A stretch of 23,405 nt of DNA from positions 1 to 23,405 of the IMG/VR virus record IMGVR_UViG_3300043467_001754, one strand, 5' to 3'. This stretch comes from a virus. The notes beneath the pieces are model-generated. The model had not been told where the DNA came from. It saw nothing but the letters and a program-made list of their open reading frames with translations, and made no database searches. A program made the position numbers and the translations under genes. Below, in pieces: positions 20,154 through 23,405 of the stretch (positions are counted from its first letter, which is position 1; every line of letters begins with the position of its first letter).

Positions 20154-20354
20154 TTATTTTTTCCTGTTAATCTTTCTAAGTGTTTTAGCAAGGTTTGCTT
20201 GCTTTACCGTTAAGGGACTATATTTATCTGGATTCTTGGTAACAGCTGATGCCATCCCAGCCACAGATTTGCCGGCTTTTTTAGCTTTTGCGGTAAAAGC
20301 TCCAGGCCTTTTGATCGCACCCTGTATCCATTTCTTATCTTTTTTTGCTGCCAT
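20154..20354 (-). CDS. Small conserved-type basic phage protein (66 aa)
   Basis: M-A-A-K-K-D-K-K-W-I-Q-G-A-I-K-R-P-G-A-F followed by T-A-K-A-K-K-A-G-K-S and, near the end, Q-A-N-L-A-K-T-L-R-K. The W-I-Q-x-A-I-K-x-P-G-A start and the R/K-Q-A-x-L-A-x-T-L end are seen in small proteins of many environmental phages, as I recall; no function is known to me. Very basic. It overlaps the coiled-coil gene by 20 bases. Confidence 0.65.
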   Translation of the reverse strand: MAAKKDKKWIQGAIKRPGAFTAKAKKAGKSVAGMASAVTKNPDKYSPLTVKQANLAKTLRKINRKK

Positions 20355-20625
20355 TATTATTTCGCGCTGCTTTAACTTTTTCTCCTGTTTTAAATTTTAG
20401 ATTTTCTAAATTAAACTGGTTAGTAATATGATTATTAAGATGTGTGTCTATCTTAGCTTCTATATGCGATATATCATCATCTATATCTGCAATGTCTTCT
20501 TTTATAGAATCTAAGCGATCTTTGACAAAGCCGTGGTCACGAACATTCTCACGACGCCCCTTCTCTATGAGAAGCATCAAAACGCCAAACGCGCCAGTAA
20601 CAGCGGAAGCCCATACGATTTCCAT
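20335..20625 (-). CDS. Membrane-anchored coiled-coil protein next to the endolysin (96 aa)
   Basis: Residues 3-20 (I-V-W-A-S-A-V-T-G-A-F-G-V-L-M-L-L-I) form a single membrane segment, then E-K-G-R-R-E-N, then a long helix with hydrophobic residues spaced as in a coiled coil (D-R-L-D-S-I-K-E-D-I-A-D-I-D-D-D-I). Proteins of this layout sit next to endolysins in many actinophages and are often listed as putative holins or DUF2746-like; I infer a lysis role from the context. The ATG shares a base with the endolysin stop (TAATG). The tail is Lys/Asn-rich. Confidence 0.65.
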   Translation of the reverse strand: MEIVWASAVTGAFGVLMLLIEKGRRENVRDHGFVKDRLDSIKEDIADIDDDISHIEAKIDTHLNNHITNQFNLENLKFKTGEKVKAARNNNGSKKR

Positions 20626-21386
20626 TAAAGACCAAGCAGTTCTTTGACCTTTGGTCCAGCAACTGAATCGGCAGGGAGTTTATTAGCTACCTTGAAAGCT
20701 TTAACTGCTGCGTCTGTCGCCGCGTCCTTCTGTCCATTGATTTCGCCCTTGTAAAATCCTTTTGCCTTAAGTGCTTCCTGGAGCTTTGTTACATCATTGC
20801 CACCGACTGCAGCGGGAGCAGCAGAACCTGCTGGCTTTTCCCAGTTGTTCTTTGCCATCCACTCAGCAACTGCTGGAGGAGGTGTATCACCATTTACATA
20901 TCTAATATGCCATGGCTCTGAAGGAACAACTTCCCATGAGAAACCAAACTTCTTTACATTCGCAATCATCCAGTTAAGACGCTTTGGCTCTGATGCTGAA
21001 TGAATATCAACAGCCAAGCCCAAATTATGCTGACTCTTACCAGGAGTAGCCAACATGGCCATACCCTTCTTTAGATACCAGGTCTTGCCTTCGAAAGACT
21101 TTGTACTCGTTCCAGCAACTGGCTCAAGCTGATATCTTTGCTTAAAACCAGCAAGCTGACTCTCATAAGTCCTATATGTATCACCCGCTGAAGTAGGTTT
21201 TAGTTCCAAGCCATCAGCTTTTGCTGCTTCATCCATTGCATTGTAAGCAGCTGCTGCAAGCCAATGCATTTTGCCGCCAGCCTCAATAGGACGCAAAAGG
21301 TGTGCAGGCAACTTGCCTGGCTCAATGCCCTTAAGGTCTTTTGGCAACACTACTGGAACTATATAATCCCAAGCGAGTTTACTCAT
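20625..21386 (-). CDS. Endolysin: M15 peptidase plus peptidoglycan-binding domain (253 aa)
   Basis: GGAG in the end of the preceding gene serves the start at 21386. The M15 (VanY-like) domain shows Y71-R-T-Y-E-S-Q77, S-x-H120-x-x-G-L-A-V-D127-I-H and E157-P-W-H160-I-R-Y, so zinc ligands (H120, D127, H160) and catalytic Glu are all present. After a Pro/Ala linker, residues about 197-252 form a peptidoglycan-binding domain (V-T-K-L-Q-E-A-L-K-A-K-G-F-Y, D-A-A-T-x-A-A-V-K-A-F, G-P-K-V). It should cut peptide bonds of the host wall during lysis, without a signal peptide and so needing a holin. Sampled GC is high (32 of 60 bases at 20821-20880) compared with most neighbours. Confidence 0.9.
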   Translation of the reverse strand: MSKLAWDYIVPVVLPKDLKGIEPGKLPAHLLRPIEAGGKMHWLAAAAYNAMDEAAKADGLELKPTSAGDTYRTYESQLAGFKQRYQLEPVAGTSTKSFEGKTWYLKKGMAMLATPGKSQHNLGLAVDIHSASEPKRLNWMIANVKKFGFSWEVVPSEPWHIRYVNGDTPPPAVAEWMAKNNWEKPAGSAAPAAVGGNDVTKLQEALKAKGFYKGEINGQKDAATDAAVKAFKVANKLPADSVAGPKVKELLGL

Positions 21387-21387
21387 T

Positions 21388-21498
21388 TTAGTTCTCCTTA
21401 GTTTTTTTGCTAGCTTTTTTTGGGGCAGCTTTTTTAGCTGCTTTTTTAGCCGGCTCTTTTTTTACAGCGGGCGATACATTTTGTACGTACTTAGACAT
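21388..21498 (-). CDS. Tiny Lys/Ala-rich basic protein (36 aa)
   Basis: AAGGA precedes ATG 21498. After M-S-K-Y-V-Q-N-V-S-P the sequence is nearly all Lys and Ala in K-K-A-A-K-K-A-A-P-K-K repeats, like histone H1 or AlgP tails. Its end carries the endolysin ribosome-binding site, one base before the endolysin ATG. Nucleic-acid binding is a guess from composition. Confidence 0.6.
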   Translation of the reverse strand: MSKYVQNVSPAVKKEPAKKAAKKAAPKKASKKTKEN

Positions 21499-21530
21499 AG
21501 TAATAATAATCCTTGATTTATTTTATTTTT

Positions 21531-21674
21531 CTATTTCGAGTTTTTCTTAGGACGATTTTTTTTTCCGTCAAACATTGGGGTAGTCATACCATTTTGTATC
21601 AAGCCAGTAACCTTTTGCTTCTTAGAAGCAGCAGCTGCTGGGTCTCCTTTACTAGTCTTTTTTTTCATAGCCAT
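21531..21674 (-). CDS. Small basic protein, M-A-M-K-K-K family member 1 (47 aa)
   Basis: Opens M-A-M-K-K-K-T-S-K-G-D-P, then an A-A-A-A-S-K-K-Q-K run, T-G-L-I-Q-N-G-M-T-T-P-M-F-D-G and a basic tail. It shares its first six residues with the next gene upstream (21679). No strong ribosome-binding site is seen before 21674; the second ATG (codon 3) is an alternative. Frame, codon use and company of similar small genes support it. Confidence 0.55.
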   Translation of the reverse strand: MAMKKKTSKGDPAAAASKKQKVTGLIQNGMTTPMFDGKKNRPKKNSK

Positions 21675-21678
21675 TATA

Positions 21679-21792
21679 TTATTTCTTCTTCTTCTTTTTA
21701 TCTATAGCTGCCTGGATAAATGGTGGAAGCTTCTTTTGAGCGGCGGTCATGCCAGCTTTTGCTGCTGCTGGTGCTTTCTTTTTCATTGCCAT
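21679..21792 (-). CDS. Small basic protein, M-A-M-K-K-K family member 2 (37 aa)
   Basis: GGAG lies seven bases before ATG 21792. It begins M-A-M-K-K-K-A-P-A-A-A-K-A-G-M-T-A and ends in six lysines after I-Q-A-A-I-D. The middle (K-K-L-P-P-F-I-Q-A-A-I) may fold as a helix. The gene ends five bases before the start of the next M-A-M-K-K-K protein. Function unknown. Confidence 0.55.
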   Translation of the reverse strand: MAMKKKAPAAAKAGMTAAQKKLPPFIQAAIDKKKKKK

Positions 21793-21826
21793 TGTTTTCT
21801 CCTATTTTGATTAGTTGATTTATTTA

Positions 21827-22090
21827 TTAACAATCCCATTTACGCAAAGACAAAGCTTTGCGAGTGGGACGACCTTTAGAATCCTTCATTGGCCCCGGCA
21901 TACCGCCCATGCGAGCACAAAATGATTTGCGTCGAGCCGCTGCTTTAGGTGACTTCTTTGCCTGCTTGGATGACACTGGTGGCTTTAAGGTCCCACCTGT
22001 TTGTGCCTTGTATGAAGCACGGCCTTTAGCATTCAAGCCTCCAGCAGGGTTCTTGCCCTCTTTGCGTTGCCACGCAGCAGTCTTAGCCAT
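21827..22090 (-). CDS. Small conserved phage protein, DUF6321-like (87 aa)
   Basis: The N-terminus M-A-K-T-A-A-W-Q-R-K-E-G-K-N-P-x-G-G-L-N-A-K-G-R-A-S-Y and the C-terminal R-R-K-S-F-C-A-R-M-G-G-M-P with S-L-R-K-W-x-C match the pattern I know for DUF6321, a very basic phage-associated family with no proven role. The two Cys (C58 and C87) lie in the conserved F-C-A-R-M and W-D-C elements. Its ATG shares a base with the stop of the 46-residue gene (TAATG, 22090). Confidence 0.8.
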   Translation of the reverse strand: MAKTAAWQRKEGKNPAGGLNAKGRASYKAQTGGTLKPPVSSKQAKKSPKAAARRKSFCARMGGMPGPMKDSKGRPTRKALSLRKWDC

Positions 22091-22230
22091 TATTTTTTCC
22101 TTTTAGTTTTACTATTGTTTACTTTTGCAGACTTACGAGGCTTTGGGGCGCTCTTCAGTTCCACACCATGTAAAAAGTTATTTTGACCCATCCTGGGGCC
22201 AGCTATATAAATGCTTTTTTTCATAACCAT
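22090..22230 (-). CDS. Small basic protein (46 aa)
   Basis: AAGGAA lies about ten bases before ATG 22230; the third codon is also ATG (22224). The start M-V-M-K-K-S-I-Y-I-A-G-P-R-M-G recalls the M-A-M-K-K-K proteins downstream, then comes N-N-F-L-H-G-V-E-L and a Lys/Arg-rich tail. Coupled to the DUF6321-like gene. No family recognised. Confidence 0.6.
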   Translation of the reverse strand: MVMKKSIYIAGPRMGQNNFLHGVELKSAPKPRKSAKVNNSKTKRKK

Positions 22231-22244
22231 AATTAAATTATTCC

Positions 22245-22922
22245 TTAAAAAGTTTTAACTAAATTTTCGATAGCTATATTTCTTGGCATTGTGTTAGAAA
22301 TCAGTGTAGTTTTTTTAAACCATTTTAAAACGATATTATATCTAGTACCGCTTTTTACCTGATTTACAGCATGTAAATACATGGAATTTGTTGGAAACGT
22401 AACAACTTCTCCGGCCTTAGGGCTTATTGTTAAATCGTATTCTGGGAATACAATCTCCCCACCTTCATAGTCATCATTCAAATAAACTAAAGAAGAATAA
22501 TCAGATAAAAATCTAGGTATGTGCGTATGCCAATGAGGGTCTGAACCATTTATTTCTAAGGCCAATTCAGAATTATTATACTCACTGTCAGAATGCATAG
22601 TTTGAAAATCTCCGATAGACCAAACCCTACCCCATATTTGGGGATCACAAACCAATCTTTGCCCATACTTATATTCAACCCTATCTTTAACTTGATTAAT
22701 TAAGTTAAACAAAACTGGTTTAAGATCATCAGAAATAAAAAAATATGGCACTGCTTTCACAGTAACAGGATCGCCGTTTGGATAATAATCACAACCTAAA
22801 CCGTTTGGCATAAGATCGTCCCAGTCATCAGGACACTCCATGTGTCCCAATAAACTGCGAACGTCTTCGGTTGATAATACATTATTGTTAACAACAATGT
22901 TGTCTACAGAACCAATACCCAT
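22245..22922 (-). CDS. 2-oxoglutarate/Fe(II) oxygenase, prolyl 4-hydroxylase-like (225 aa)
   Basis: The iron site reads M-H110-S-D112, then distal Y-L-H184-A, then S-G-T-R194-Y-N for 2-oxoglutarate. The signature V-Y-L-N-D-D-Y-E-G-G-E-I-V-F-P (about 146-160) and P-K-A-G-E-V-V-T-F-P follow in P4H order. The protein is related to the one at 1720, which has the same layout but shorter N-terminus. Substrate unknown. It starts five bases after the stop of the 32-residue gene, with a weak AGAAG site, so coupling is likely. Sits inside the cluster of tiny basic proteins. Confidence 0.87.
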   Translation of the reverse strand: MGIGSVDNIVVNNNVLSTEDVRSLLGHMECPDDWDDLMPNGLGCDYYPNGDPVTVKAVPYFFISDDLKPVLFNLINQVKDRVEYKYGQRLVCDPQIWGRVWSIGDFQTMHSDSEYNNSELALEINGSDPHWHTHIPRFLSDYSSLVYLNDDYEGGEIVFPEYDLTISPKAGEVVTFPTNSMYLHAVNQVKSGTRYNIVLKWFKKTTLISNTMPRNIAIENLVKTF

Positions 22923-22927
22923 AGCAA

Positions 22928-23026
22928 CTATTTCTTCTGTCTCTTCTCCAAAGCTTCAGCTATATCAGACAACTTAAATATTATCTTCCAAAAAAAATCA
23001 GTTAGACTAAAATATTTTTTACTCAT
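22928..23026 (-). CDS. Tiny hypothetical protein (32 aa)
   Basis: M-S-K-K-Y-F-S-L-T-D-F-F-W-K-I-I-F-K-L-S-D-type sequence (aromatic, amphipathic helix) followed by A-E-A-L-E-K-R-Q-K-K. The ATG overlaps the previous stop (TAATG at 23026-23028). It may lie on the membrane surface; function unknown. Small size makes it less sure than larger genes. Confidence 0.45.
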   Translation of the reverse strand: MSKKYFSLTDFFWKIIFKLSDIAEALEKRQKK

Positions 23027-23124
23027 TATTTTTTTTCTTTTGGCTTATCTGACGGAGGTTCTCCTAGAACCTTAACTGGAGCTGCGTTACCTTTAGAAAC
23101 TTTTCTAAATTTAGCTAAAGACAT
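23026..23124 (-). CDS. Tiny basic protein (32 aa)
   Basis: Starts M-S-L-A-K-F-R-K-V-S-K-G-N-A-A-P-V and ends P-S-D-K-P-K-E-K-K. The start lies directly after the stop of the next gene upstream (23125) and the stop overlaps the next start (TAATG), a perfect chain of coupled genes. No ribosome-binding site of its own. Function unknown. Confidence 0.5.
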   Translation of the reverse strand: MSLAKFRKVSKGNAAPVKVLGEPPSDKPKEKK

Positions 23125-23364
23125 TTATTTAGCAGACTTTTTTGGACGACCCTTTTTTGCCTGTGTTGAATTTGCTGCGCGAGCAGCGTCTTCTGGACGA
23201 GGACCGACCTTGCTTGGCTTAGGAGCAGTAGCTTTCTTTGCAGCTTTTGCAACTTCTTGCTTTGCATCTGCAACTATATTCTTAGCTGCATCTTTGGCTA
23301 TTTCGGCTACAGCGTCTGCTTGGTTAAGAAGATCATCAATGATCTTAGCTTGGGCTTTTGCCAT
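23125..23364 (-). CDS. Ala/Lys-rich helical basic protein, possibly incomplete at its N-terminus (79 aa seen)
   Basis: The first half (I-I-D-D-L-L-N-Q-A-D-A-V-A-E-I-A-K-D-A-A-type) should form a long helix, the second half is K/A/P-rich (A-A-K-K-A-T-A-P-K-P, G-R-P-K-K-S-A-K), like a histone H1-type tail with a G-R-P minor-groove-like element. No good ribosome-binding site precedes the ATG at 23364, and the frame stays open to the window edge (13 more codons), so the true start may lie outside. DNA binding is inferred from composition only. Confidence 0.55.
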   Translation of the reverse strand: MAKAQAKIIDDLLNQADAVAEIAKDAAKNIVADAKQEVAKAAKKATAPKPSKVGPRPEDAARAANSTQAKKGRPKKSAK

Positions 23365-23405
23365 AGGTCCGTCTGCTTGTATCTTTTGTGCCTTAAAGAT
23401 TACTT

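Noticed and set aside
1-23405. tRNA, rRNA, integrase or attachment sites
   Set aside because: I found no cloverleaf-like sequence, rRNA motif, recombinase or direct-repeat pair that would support one; an exhaustive scan was not possible by eye.

Overview
The window looks like part of a tailed double-stranded DNA phage (or prophage-like viral contig) that infects a freshwater or marine actinobacterium. Three things point there. The structural and lysis genes are phage-like: holin-like membrane proteins, an M15/peptidoglycan-binding endolysin, and very long multidomain tail-type proteins with cell-wall hydrolase domains. The Thr/Pro linkers (TTTTTVPP type) and the long secreted repeat protein resemble surface proteins of aquatic Actinobacteria. 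No outer-membrane machinery is seen. The host assignment is an inference, because no host marker gene is present. No tRNA, rRNA, CRISPR array, insertion sequence or integrase was seen, and no stretch over 300 bases lacks a gene.

Layout. Positions 2-1703 (+ strand) hold the tail end of a ferredoxin, a small acidic protein, a coupled trio (holin-like protein, cysteine-rich lipoprotein, second small membrane protein) and an ATP-grasp-like protein. Everything from 1720 to the right end is on the - strand. Read in transcription order from the right end, it contains: (a) a run of very small Lys/Ala-rich basic proteins (23364-19784) interrupted by a 2-oxoglutarate oxygenase, the endolysin and a membrane coiled-coil protein; (b) a sugar and surface-modification block (19546-13909) with a clavaminate-synthase-like oxygenase, RmlD-like and RmlC-like enzymes, a GT2 and a GT17 glycosyltransferase and three methyltransferase-like proteins; (c) a tail/adsorption block (13848-6963) with a decayed M15 domain, a 1354-residue protein carrying an SGNH hydrolase, and an M15 plus lysozyme-like protein; (d) a GC-rich, secreted beta-helix repeat protein of 1219 residues; (e) a 52-residue protein, a TauD-fold protein lacking its iron-binding histidines, and a prolyl-hydroxylase-like oxygenase.

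How the parts may work together (inference). The right-hand lysis cassette (endolysin, membrane coiled-coil protein) and the left-hand holin-like trio would release the phage. The tail block would bind and locally open the host wall during entry. The glycan block would decorate virion or cell surface. Genes are tightly packed, with many ATGA and TAATG stop/start overlaps that imply translational coupling. Two - strand genes have the same extended -10 element (TGCTATAAT) ending 5-6 bases before the start codon, which suggests leaderless transcripts.

Most noteworthy: the TauD-like protein with both iron-ligand histidines replaced; the M15-like domain with its zinc ligands replaced, next to an intact M15 protein; two one-base frame disruptions in the tail block; the GC-rich host-like surface protein with fourteen exact 17-residue repeats; and a hairpin that covers the ribosome-binding site of the holin-like gene.
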